Positions 1 to 7,213 of a stretch of DNA of 49,965 nt are shown in pieces. The stretch covers positions 1 to 49,965 of the forward strand of contig CAYXDO010000076.1 of the NCBI GenBank assembly GCA_964463485.1. Direction: 5' to 3'. The notes beneath the pieces are model-generated. The model was not told the DNA's origin, made no database searches, and saw only the letters and a list, made by a program, of their open reading frames with translations. Source of the DNA: CAYXDO01 sp964463485 (GTDB lineage: Bacteria; Myxococcota; Kuafuiibacteriia; Kuafuiibacteriales; Kuafuiibacteriaceae). A program made the translations under genes and the position numbers. Positions within the stretch are counted from its first letter, which is position 1. Each line of letters opens with the position of its first letter.

Positions 1-55
1 TCCAACGATAGTATGCGACGCGTTCGGACTCATGGCCAGGCGGATCTGCGCCCAA
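1..55. repeat. Dispersed repeat module A, copy 1
   Basis: This 55-bp stretch is repeated without a mismatch at 24977-25031, 25 kb away. A shorter third copy with one mismatch in its core lies at 24641-24673. The shared core contains GTTCGGACTCATGGCCAGG. Here it runs straight into a hexanucleotide array, while the 25-kb copy runs into a different module, so the family looks modular. The window edge cuts off whatever lies to its left. Confidence 0.85.
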
Positions 56-147
56 GTCGGAGTCGGAAGTCGGAGTCGGAGTCGGAGTCGGAAGTCGGAG
101 TCGGAGTCGGAAGTCGGAGTCGGAGTCGGAGTCGGAGTCGGAAGTGG
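55..147. repeat. GTCGGA hexanucleotide microsatellite
   Basis: About fifteen near-perfect copies of the six-base unit GTCGGA, with an extra A at intervals. It directly follows module A. Translations of it (Ser/Glu/Arg or Val/Gly repeats) look like artefacts and I do not call a gene. The 60 bp between this array and the next gene show nothing recognisable. Confidence 0.85.
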
Positions 148-206
148 GAATGCCGTCGGTGCTGTCGCGGGCGGTGAGTGTAAGGGTCTCGAAGGGCGGG
201 CTTGGT

Positions 207-749
207 TCAGCGGATGACTTCGGCCAAGGAGAGCACCGTCGCGCTGAGCTTCATTCCCTGTCTTTTCGATCTCTCGAGGTGAACCGCGAGGTGCGGTTGG
301 TTTGCGGCTTCGGTGATGGCAACTGCACACCCGAGGTCGAGGTGGCTTCGTTTGCCTGAGAGGACGGGCACCTTGAGCTTCTCGGCGAGCTCGCTGATTT
401 CGGCCACGTGTGCCTCGAGCAGCGGGGTCACGTAGATGAAGTCGACCTTTCTTTCGGACAGAGTGACGGCGAGCTCGGCGAGGCTCGAGAAGGGAGCGGC
501 CTGGGCGGAGATCGAAACTCGATTCACGTTCATGACGCCGAGCGCCGTGGCCATCGCGGCGGCCGCGGCGGCTTCGTCGGACGCATGCAGCACGACGGCG
601 ACGAGCCCGTCTCGAGCCCGATCGGGCTGCGCGCGATCGTAACTCAGGATGCGAGCAAGTATGGCAGCCTGGCGTTCAGGGGGAAGCTCGGCGCGCGCCG
701 GGAGGGCGACCAAGCCGAGGAGCAGAGCCCACGTTCTTGCGAGCCTCAC
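207..749 (-). CDS. YfiR/HmsC-like (DUF4154-type) secreted protein
   Basis: A 180-residue protein starting at a GTG, with a clear Sec signal peptide (MRLARTWALLLGLVALPARA) and so probably periplasmic. The last half resembles YfiR-family proteins: a small alpha/beta domain ending in a segment with HLERSKRQGMKLSATVLSLA, which matches the family's closing pattern of a strand, a Gly-x-x-hydrophobic-Ser turn and a last helix. YfiR-type proteins are small periplasmic regulators, often of a membrane diguanylate cyclase. No such cyclase is adjacent, so the partner is unknown. The next gene on this strand is an unrelated ABC transporter about 100 bp upstream. The family call rests on pattern recognition and is moderately sure. 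Confidence 0.65.
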   Translation of the reverse strand: MRLARTWALLLGLVALPARAELPPERQAAILARILSYDRAQPDRARDGLVAVVLHASDEAAAAAAMATALGVMNVNRVSISAQAAPFSSLAELAVTLSERKVDFIYVTPLLEAHVAEISELAEKLKVPVLSGKRSHLDLGCAVAITEAANQPHLAVHLERSKRQGMKLSATVLSLAEVIR

Positions 750-852
750 CCCACTTCTGTCCCAGAAGAATCAAGCCGGGAGAAGTGTCAGCTTGTCGCA
801 GATGGCAAACCCAACGAATGACTTTTGTCGTAATGTTGGGGTGTTTACTTGA

Positions 853-2319
853 TCAAGGGGCTCGAAGCCCGCGCGGCACGACTCTCCGGCGGACGAGCTC
901 CATGCCGCCGTAGCAGAGCACGGCGAAGGCCGCCGAGGGAATTGCTCCAGCGAGGATACTGGCGGGGTCGTTCGTGGACAGTCCTTGCATGATCAACTGC
1001 CCGAACCCACCCGCTCCGACGAGAGCGCCGAGGGTCGCGGTCCCGACGTTGGCGATGAGTGAGGTCTGAATGCCGCTCGAAATCACCGCTGCGGAGAGCG
1101 GGAGCTCGACGAGCCGCAGGCGTTCGGTCGAGCTCATGCCCATCGCGTCGGCGGATTCGATCAGCCTCGGGTCGATCGCTCGGAGCCCGGTGCAAGTGTT
1201 CACGACGATCGGCAGGATCCCGTACAGTACGAGGGCGATGAGGGCTGGCGCCAGCCCGATCCCGGTGAAGGGGACCAAAAAGCAGAGCAATGCGAGTGTA
1301 GGAATCGTCTGCAGCACTCCGCTGCTCCCGATCACCACGGAGGCGAGCTTCGGTTTTCTGGCCGCGGCGATTCCGAGTGGGAGTCCGATGAGGATGGCTA
1401 CGAACGTACTCAGCATGACCAGCTCGAAATGCTCGAGCCCTCGTTCGGCGAGGCGAAAGCGACCGAGCGAGCTCGTGGGTCGAACCGAGACGCCGAGGGT
1501 CTCCCGAGCGACCTCTGCGAACGGGCGTTTTTCCAGCTCCACCTTTGCGTTCATTTTCATCATTTTTGATTCGTCGACGAATCCTTCGAGGGTTGCCAGC
1601 GCGGCGAGGAGCTTGGGTTCTCGTTGGGCGGTGTCGAGACGATAGAGAATGACGCCCTCATAGCGAGGGAAGAAGGCTCTGTCGTCTTCGAGGAGCACGA
1701 GCTTGCTGTCGAGGAGCTGGGCGTCGGTCGTGTACACCTCCATGCCGTCGATCTTGCGAGCGAACACGGCGTCGTAGGCCAGGCGATGGTCGACCGCGGT
1801 GGTCTCGCCGAGCTCGAAGCCATAGTGTCGGACGAGCCCTGGCAGCCCGTCGTCGAGGGCTAGGAAGTCATGATTGAAGCCGAAGTGGAGATTCTGGCCG
1901 CGAAGGTCCGAGATTTTTTTCAACCCTCGCCTCGCGGCCGTTTCCGGGTGGACAGCGATCGCGTAGGTATTGTTGAATCCAAGGCTCTTGGTGACGCCGA
2001 TACCCATGGGCGAGAGCGCCGCGGCGAGAGCTTCATGAGTTTGTAAGTCCGGGCGAGCGAGGACGACGCGGGCGACGGTTCCCGAGTATTCAGGGTACGC
2101 GTCGATCGCGCCTGTCTCGAGCGCTTCGAAGATCAGGTCGGTCGCGCCCAGCCCGTGTTTTCTTTCCACACTCAGTCCCGCGGACTCGAGCGCAAGCGCA
2201 GTGAGCTCCGTGACCAGGTAGCCTTCGGTGAACGGTTTGCCGCCCACGCGGATGGGCTCGGCGGCGGACGTCAATGCCCAAGACGTGGCGGCCAGCATTG
2301 CGAAGAGTCTCGTGCTCAT
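853..2319 (-). CDS. Fused osmoprotectant-binding protein and ABC permease (OpuB/OpuC type)
   Basis: A 488-residue fusion. Residues 1-20 are a signal or first membrane segment. Residues 21 to about 275 match the glycine-betaine/choline/quaternary-amine binding domain (IRVGGKPFTEGYLVTEL, then YPEYSGT near residue 77). Residues from about 295 to 480 form a BPD-type inner-membrane permease with several hydrophobic segments and an EAA-type cytoplasmic loop (SADAMGMSSTERLRLVELPL). In most bacteria these are separate genes; fusions are known, usually with the permease first, while here the binding domain comes first. Its start overlaps the ATPase stop by four bases, so the two are translationally coupled and likely form one importer for betaine, choline or a related compatible solute. 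Confidence 0.9.
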   Translation of the reverse strand: MSTRLFAMLAATSWALTSAAEPIRVGGKPFTEGYLVTELTALALESAGLSVERKHGLGATDLIFEALETGAIDAYPEYSGTVARVVLARPDLQTHEALAAALSPMGIGVTKSLGFNNTYAIAVHPETAARRGLKKISDLRGQNLHFGFNHDFLALDDGLPGLVRHYGFELGETTAVDHRLAYDAVFARKIDGMEVYTTDAQLLDSKLVLLEDDRAFFPRYEGVILYRLDTAQREPKLLAALATLEGFVDESKMMKMNAKVELEKRPFAEVARETLGVSVRPTSSLGRFRLAERGLEHFELVMLSTFVAILIGLPLGIAAARKPKLASVVIGSSGVLQTIPTLALLCFLVPFTGIGLAPALIALVLYGILPIVVNTCTGLRAIDPRLIESADAMGMSSTERLRLVELPLSAAVISSGIQTSLIANVGTATLGALVGAGGFGQLIMQGLSTNDPASILAGAIPSAAFAVLCYGGMELVRRRVVPRGLRAP

Positions 2320-3068
2320 GGTGCGCCGAGCCTCGAGAGCGCGGGTGCCACGCGCGCGGCGCCGAGGAGCTCTCGCACGAACGGGCTCGCGGGGGCGTCC
2401 ACGAGGTCGTCGATCGTTCCACTTTGAACGACCCGACCCTGATCGACGACGTGGATTCGGTCAGCGAGGTAGGCGGCCTCGGAGACGTCATGCGTGACGA
2501 GCACGACGGTCTTTTCGAGCCTCTTGAACAAGTCGCGAAGCTCCTCTTGAAGGTGCCTTCGGTGGATGGGATCGAGCGCGCCGAGCGGCTCGTCGAGCAA
2601 CAGCGCGCTTGGGTCGGCAAACAGGGCTCGGAGGAGGGCCACGCGTTGTCGCTGACCCCCACTCAGCTCGCGAGGGAACCGAGTCAGGAAGCTCTCGTCG
2701 AGGTGGACGAGCGGCAGAAGCTGGGCGAGGCGCGCGGGCCAGCTCGTGTGGTCTCCACCCTTCAGACGTCCCGAGAGAGTGGCGTTGTCGGCGACGGTCA
2801 GGTGAGGAAACAGCCCCCCTTCCTGGATGACATATCCGAAGCGTTGACGGAGGGCTCGTCGATCCTGCGCCGCCATGGGCGTGCCGAAGACTCGCACCTC
2901 ACCGGAGTCTGGCGTGATCAGGCCGAGCGCGAGCTTGAGGACCGTGCTCTTGCCGCCGCCCGACGACCCCAGCACGGCGTGGACTTTGGAAGCTTCGAAA
3001 TGGCAACTGAGCCCGCGAAGGACCATGGGTCCTCCAAAAGATTTGGTGACGTCGATGAGCTCGAGCAC
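2316..3068 (-). CDS. ABC transporter ATP-binding subunit (OpuA/ProV type, no CBS domains)
   Basis: With the GTG at 3068 as start it is 250 residues. Walker A is GSSGGGKST, the Q-loop FGYVIQEGG, the signature LSGGQRQRV, and Walker B LLLDEPLGALD followed by a switch His in VTHDVSE. It ends soon after the ATPase core, so it lacks the C-terminal CBS pair that senses ionic strength in many ProV/OpuA proteins. It drives the fused permease/binding protein just downstream. The frame stays open to a TTG at 3179; a GTG at 3146 has a good GGAGG-type ribosome site and would add 26 residues. I prefer 3068 because the segment upstream belongs to a repeat whose other copy is noncoding and because family members begin near here. 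Confidence 0.88.
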   Translation of the reverse strand: MLELIDVTKSFGGPMVLRGLSCHFEASKVHAVLGSSGGGKSTVLKLALGLITPDSGEVRVFGTPMAAQDRRALRQRFGYVIQEGGLFPHLTVADNATLSGRLKGGDHTSWPARLAQLLPLVHLDESFLTRFPRELSGGQRQRVALLRALFADPSALLLDEPLGALDPIHRRHLQEELRDLFKRLEKTVVLVTHDVSEAAYLADRIHVVDQGRVVQSGTIDDLVDAPASPFVRELLGAARVAPALSRLGAP

Positions 3069-3139
3069 GGGGGACCGATGAAAGCGATGAACGACCCCGC
3101 CGTCAACCCGGCGCCTGGCAAGCTCTACTTTTCGAGGCA
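3057..3139. repeat. 82-bp direct repeat, copy 1 (left edge of hipBA segment)
   Basis: About 91 percent identical (roughly six mismatches and one gap) to 4989-5070, in the same orientation. It covers the first codons of the ABC ATPase, the DNA upstream, and a relic matching the last codons and stop of the prolyl oligopeptidase gene that lies beyond copy 2. The two copies bracket hipBA. Confidence 0.85.
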
Positions 3140-3337
3140 GCCTCACCACCCCCTCCGTCGCCGCTAATCCGGTACTCAAGTGTCCACGAAATGCGCTTGA
3201 TACACTTCGTGTTAGGAAGGGGCGCTCGGATCCTCTCGATGGCAGTCCTCGAAACGGCGCGGCCTGCGAGTTTGGCCGTCGTGCCGCTTCGCTCGATTCA
3301 CTCGGAGAGAAGAAAGTGTCACGTCTCTGGTTTTGTA

Positions 3338-3351
3338 AATCGAATGTGATT
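3338..3351. promoter_or_regulatory. Probable HipB operator 1
   Basis: Inverted half-sites AATC-N6-GATT. The same pattern recurs exactly 40 bp downstream over the hipB start, close to four helical turns, as expected for two dimers bound on one face of the DNA. HipB proteins are known to repress their own operon through paired palindromes. That this is the site is inferred. Confidence 0.55.
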
Positions 3352-3376
3352 GATAAACGCTGTTCTGCGCGCTAAA

Positions 3377-3392
3377 CAATCATATATGATTG
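3377..3392. promoter_or_regulatory. Probable HipB operator 2 over the hipB start codon
   Basis: A perfect 16-bp palindrome, CAATCATATATGATTG, sharing the AATC-N6-GATT half-sites of operator 1. It is AT-rich in otherwise GC-rich DNA and contains the ATG at 3386, so bound repressor would also cover the translation start. Confidence 0.65.
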
Positions 3393-3700
3393 ACTACGAT
3401 TTCGACGGTGGCCCGCAGGTCGCCGTTCGAGCCCTGGGCGAACGCGCTCGGAGACTGAGAGTGATCCGCGAGCTCACCCAGTCTGAGCTCGCTGAACGGG
3501 CGGGGGTCGGCAGCGCAACCATCCAGCGATTCGAAAGTACCGGGCACGTGTCGACCGAAAATCTATTTCGCATCGCCTACGCTCTCGGGGTAGAGGGCAC
3601 GTTCGGCCGCCTGTTCGAGCTTCCGAAGTATTCGTCGATCGACGAGGCGCTCCAACGACCGCACAAGCTCGGGAAGAAGCGGGTCCGGAGGCGCCAGTGA
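3386..3700 (+). CDS. hipB: HipB-type antitoxin, XRE-family helix-turn-helix
   Basis: A 104-residue protein from the ATG at 3386; an in-frame TTG at 3350 would add 12 residues but has no ribosome site. The helix-turn-helix is LTQSELAERAGVGSATIQRF, the typical XRE/Cro fold, followed by a short helix pair and a basic tail (KKRVRRRQ). It stands directly before a HipA kinase, and the kinase start codon overlaps its stop, the standard antitoxin-toxin order. HipB neutralises HipA by binding it and represses the operon. Two AATC-N6-GATT palindromes, one across its start codon, are the likely autoregulatory sites. The start region is markedly AT-richer than the surroundings, which fits a transferred module. 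Confidence 0.88.
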   Translation: MIDYDFDGGPQVAVRALGERARRLRVIRELTQSELAERAGVGSATIQRFESTGHVSTENLFRIAYALGVEGTFGRLFELPKYSSIDEALQRPHKLGKKRVRRRQ

Positions 3701-4920
3701 GGCCAGCGAGCGCGCTGGAGGTCTGGTACGAACCCGTCGAGGGCCGACGTTCGAAGGTCGGACGGCTGGCGAGCGTCGAGCACGAGATCCTCTTCGAGTA
3801 CTCTTCCGAGATGCTGACCAGCGGGTTGGAGCTGTCGCCTTTTCGGTTGCGCCTCCAGCGTGGAGTCATCGTTGGTGATCCAAACGTCTTCGAGGGCTTG
3901 ATGGGGTTGTTCGCGGACAGTCTTCCGGACGGGTGGGGACGTATGCTCCTCGACCGGAAGCTGGCTAGCGCAGGCCTGTCGCCGAGTTCGCTTGGTCCGG
4001 TCGACCGGCTCGCCTACGTGGGCGGCAGGGGGATGGGCGCGCTCGTGTATGAACCCGAGCTCGGCCTCGAGGTACCCACGATCGTGAATCTCGCGGAGGT
4101 CGCACGAGACACTGAGCGAGTGTTGGCGAACGCGAAGGGCCCGGATCTCGACCGACTGATCGCGCTGGGCGGATCGCCACACGGCGCTCGTCCGAAGGCG
4201 CTCGTGTTGGTGGGTCCGAACGACGAAGTCGTCTTCGGAGCCGGTCGGCACCGGCCCGGTTATCGGTTCCTCCTCGTGAAGTTTCGCGCTCGGAGCGACG
4301 ATCGACATGCGGGCGTGTTAGAGTATGCGTACTCGTTGATGGCGCGCGCCGCCGGGATTCGGATGCCGCCGACGCGAATGATCGGAAGGACGCGAAGTCA
4401 CCCCGGCTATTTTGCAGCAGAACGCTTCGATCGCCTCGAATCCCGCAGGCATCACGTTCACACGCTCTGCGGCCTCCTTCACGTTTCTCACCGCGTCCCC
4501 TCGCTGACTTACCTCGACTTGCTTCGGGTGACTCGAAAGCTCACCCGAAGCGAAGCGCAAGTGAGTGAAATGTTCAGGCGGGCCTGCTTCAACGTCTTCG
4601 CCCACAACCGGGACGATCACGGCAAGAACTTCGCGTTCATGATGGACGCGACCGGTCAGTGGTGTGCGAGTCCGGCCTATGATCTGAGTCATTCGGACGG
4701 CCCGGGCGGTGAGCATGCGATGGCCGTCGGCTCGGCCGGGCGGAGCCCCACGGAGTCCGACCTCCGAGACCTCGCAAAGTCCTCCGAGGTTCGAGGGGCG
4801 GGAGAAATTCTGGATAGGGTGAGGAACACCGTGGGCCGGTTCCGGGAGTTCGCCGAAGAGGCGGGCGTGCCTCGAAGAGTCGCCGCGAGAGTCTCCAAGA
4901 CGCTCTCGTCGGTCGAGTGA
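3697..4920 (+). CDS. hipA: HipA-type serine/threonine kinase toxin
   Basis: 407 residues from a GTG that overlaps the hipB stop (GTGA), so the two are translated together. The N-terminal subdomain (about 5-115) carries the family pattern ending LFADSLPDGWGRMLLDR. The nucleotide loop is GGSPHGARPKALV (158-170). The C-terminal kinase half has the catalytic loop HNRDDHGKNFAF (303-314), with Asp306/Asp307 around the catalytic base, and the metal-binding segment YDLSHS (328-333). E. coli HipA phosphorylates glutamyl-tRNA synthetase and triggers growth arrest; the substrate here is unknown. All key residues seem present, so the toxin should be active. The operon sits between long direct repeats. 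Confidence 0.92.
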   Translation: MRPASALEVWYEPVEGRRSKVGRLASVEHEILFEYSSEMLTSGLELSPFRLRLQRGVIVGDPNVFEGLMGLFADSLPDGWGRMLLDRKLASAGLSPSSLGPVDRLAYVGGRGMGALVYEPELGLEVPTIVNLAEVARDTERVLANAKGPDLDRLIALGGSPHGARPKALVLVGPNDEVVFGAGRHRPGYRFLLVKFRARSDDRHAGVLEYAYSLMARAAGIRMPPTRMIGRTRSHPGYFAAERFDRLESRRHHVHTLCGLLHVSHRVPSLTYLDLLRVTRKLTRSEAQVSEMFRRACFNVFAHNRDDHGKNFAFMMDATGQWCASPAYDLSHSDGPGGEHAMAVGSAGRSPTESDLRDLAKSSEVRGAGEILDRVRNTVGRFREFAEEAGVPRRVAARVSKTLSSVE

Positions 4921-4988
4921 GACGTCAGGGTCACTTTCGGCGGCTGCAGGCGCCAGAACATCGCGGGCAAGCTGGGCGAGGAGGACGC

Positions 4989-5070
4989 GAGCTCGAGCAC
5001 GGGGACCGATGAAAGCGACGAACGACTCCGCCGTGAACCCGGCGCCTGGGACGCTCTACTTTCCGAGGCC
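4989..5070. repeat. 82-bp direct repeat, copy 2 (right edge of hipBA segment)
   Basis: Partner of 3057-3139. It includes the last four codons and stop of the prolyl oligopeptidase gene, about 55 bp of spacer, and a remnant of the ABC ATPase start (GTGCTCGAGCTC on the minus strand) that is no longer followed by an ATPase here. The rest of the DNA from 4921 to 5055 shows no gene. Confidence 0.85.
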
Positions 5071-7170
5071 GAGCTGCTTTTCGAAGAAGACGTACGCCAG
5101 CGCGAACATGTACGCGCGTTGCTCGTTGTTGGCCGCGCCTCCGTGCCCGCCTTCGATGTTCTCGTAGTAGAGTACGTCCTTCTTCTGTTCCAGCATTCGG
5201 GCGACCATCTTGCGAGCGTGCCCCGGATGCACGCGGTCGTCTCTGGTGGACGTGGTGAAGAGGGTGCGGGGTGTGCTGACTTCGGCTTTCAGGTTCTGAT
5301 AGGGGGAGAACTTCGAGAGGGCCTCCCAGTCCTCGGGCTTGTCGGGGTCGCCGTACTCTTCCATCCAGGAGGCGCCGGCCAGGAGCTTGTGATAACGCTT
5401 CATGTCGAGCAGAGGAACTTGGCACACGACCGCTCCGAACGAGTCGGGTCGCTGCGTGAGCATGACGCCCATGAGCAGGCCGCCGTTCGATCCACCCATG
5501 ATGCCGAGCTTTTGGGGTGAGGTCACTTTTCGGGTTACGAGGTCTTGGGCGATGGCGATGAAGTCATCGTACGCACGCTGTCGGTCGTGCCGGAGCGCAG
5601 CCTGGTGCCACGCCGGACCATACTCACCTCCACCTCGGATGTTGGCGACCGCGAGGACGCCGCCTCGCTCGAGCCACGCGGGGCCCGCCGTCGTCGAGTA
5701 CGACGGGAGGTAAGAGATTTCGAAGCCGCCGTACCCTTGCAGCACGGTTGGCGCAGACCCATCCAGGACGAGGCCCTTTTTGGAGATCTGAAAATAGGGG
5801 ACCTTCGTGCCGTCCTTGGAGGTCACGAAGTGCTGAGTGACTTCCAGGTCGTCTGCTTTGAAGAATGCGGGAGCTTGCTTGAGTCGCTCGCGGGCCTTGT
5901 CGAGGTGGCCGAGGGAGAGTGAAGTGGGGTTGGTGAAGCTGCTCTCCACGTACCAGAAATCATCCGAGACGTTCTCGTCGTAAGCGTGCACGCTGAACGA
6001 GCCGACGTCCGGCGCGTCGAGCTTCTTTTTCACCCAGCCCTTTTTGGAGAGGGTGTGGACGTACAAGCGACTCTTCACGTCCTCGAGCTCGACCACGTAG
6101 AGCGCGCTCTTCGTGGCCGCGTACGAATCCAAGGATGTGTTTGGCTTGGGTTCGAAGACGATCGAAAAGTCGCGTTTGCCCGCGCGAAAATCGGAAAAAC
6201 CGATAGCGAGGAGTGCCCCTGCCGGCCATGTCTTGTCGCCGAGCTTCCAATCTTTTCGGAGCCGCAGGAGGAGCTGCTCGTCCCACACCTCGGCGTCGGC
6301 GTCATCGGGCTTGTCGAGCTTCGTGAGCTTGTCGGCTTCGATTTGGTGTAACTCATTGGTGAAGAAGGTCGGCGCTCGAGCGACCCAGTCACGGGTCTTG
6401 CCGTGGTCGAACTCGCGAAATGCCGAGATGTCGACGTCGGTGACTTGGCCTTCGTAGATCGTCTTGGCCTCGGTGAGCGGGGTTCCGCGCTTCCACTCCT
6501 TGGCGATCCGAGGGTAGCCAGAGGTCGTCAGCGAGCCGGGTCCGAAGTCCGTGCCCACGTAGATAGTGTCGAGATCCTTCCACGCGACGTTGCTCTTGGC
6601 TTCGGGAAGCGTGAATCCGTTGGGCACGAAGGCCTTCTTGACGGCATCGAGCTCGCGGACGACGACGGCGTCCGCGCCTCCTCGGGAGAGACTTACGAGG
6701 CAGCGCTCGTACTTGGGGTACAAACAGTCGACCCGTTTCCAGACCCAGTTCTCGTTCTCGGCTTTGGCCAAGGCGTCGACGTCGAGCACGGTCTCCCACT
6801 TGGGCTTTGGCTTTTTGAACTCGGCCAGGGTAGCGCGACGCCACAGGCCGCGAGGGTTCGTGTCGTCTTTCCAGAAGTTGTAGACCCAGCTCCCGAGCAC
6901 GCTGGGGTCCGGGATCTTGTCCTTGGAGTCGTAGACAGCCCGCAGGCGGTCACGAAGGGTCGCGAAGCTGGGTACGGCCTCGAGCTCCGACTGCGACTCC
7001 GCGTTGCGCGCGCGCGCCCACGCGAGCGGCTGGTCCCCGGTGACCTCCTCGAGCCAGAGATACGGGTCCTCGGGCGGAGGTGGGGGTGGAGGAGGGGGTG
7101 GAGGCGGGGGCGGAGGCGGAGCCCCCGCGCAAGCGACGGAGAACATGGCGAGCAAGGTTCGTGCGCGCAT
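5056..7170 (-). CDS. Prolyl oligopeptidase family serine peptidase (S9A), lipoprotein
   Basis: 704 residues. A short signal ends in a possible lipobox (SVAC), then comes a run of 16 prolines (18-33), then the usual S9A opening EDPYLWLEEV. The first half has the character of the family's seven-bladed propeller. The C-terminal alpha/beta-hydrolase has the nucleophile elbow GGSNGGLL with Ser about 561, the acid in RDDRVHPGHA at about Asp645, and the base in EGGHGG at about His676, so it should be active. Known members cleave short peptides after proline; the lipoprotein signal places this one at the cell envelope. It stands alone, and its 3-prime end forms part of the repeat beside hipBA. Confidence 0.93.
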   Translation of the reverse strand: MRARTLLAMFSVACAGAPPPPPPPPPPPPPPPPEDPYLWLEEVTGDQPLAWARARNAESQSELEAVPSFATLRDRLRAVYDSKDKIPDPSVLGSWVYNFWKDDTNPRGLWRRATLAEFKKPKPKWETVLDVDALAKAENENWVWKRVDCLYPKYERCLVSLSRGGADAVVVRELDAVKKAFVPNGFTLPEAKSNVAWKDLDTIYVGTDFGPGSLTTSGYPRIAKEWKRGTPLTEAKTIYEGQVTDVDISAFREFDHGKTRDWVARAPTFFTNELHQIEADKLTKLDKPDDADAEVWDEQLLLRLRKDWKLGDKTWPAGALLAIGFSDFRAGKRDFSIVFEPKPNTSLDSYAATKSALYVVELEDVKSRLYVHTLSKKGWVKKKLDAPDVGSFSVHAYDENVSDDFWYVESSFTNPTSLSLGHLDKARERLKQAPAFFKADDLEVTQHFVTSKDGTKVPYFQISKKGLVLDGSAPTVLQGYGGFEISYLPSYSTTAGPAWLERGGVLAVANIRGGGEYGPAWHQAALRHDRQRAYDDFIAIAQDLVTRKVTSPQKLGIMGGSNGGLLMGVMLTQRPDSFGAVVCQVPLLDMKRYHKLLAGASWMEEYGDPDKPEDWEALSKFSPYQNLKAEVSTPRTLFTTSTRDDRVHPGHARKMVARMLEQKKDVLYYENIEGGHGGAANNEQRAYMFALAYVFFEKQLGLGK
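7086..7119 (-). repeat. Polyproline-encoding low-complexity tract
   Basis: Strictly pyrimidine-rich on the coding strand (CCN codons of all types), encoding most of the 16 consecutive prolines between the lipoprotein anchor and the catalytic protein. Mixed codons argue that the proline run, not a DNA microsatellite, is maintained. Confidence 0.75.
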
Positions 7171-7213
7171 GCGACTGCCCTACGACGGCTCGCGCGCGGG
7201 GTCCAGTGTCCCG

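Noticed and set aside
55..147. Ser/Glu/Arg-repeat protein encoded by GTCGGA units
   Set aside because: A six-base microsatellite is open in several frames; no start with a ribosome site and no continuation into a domain.
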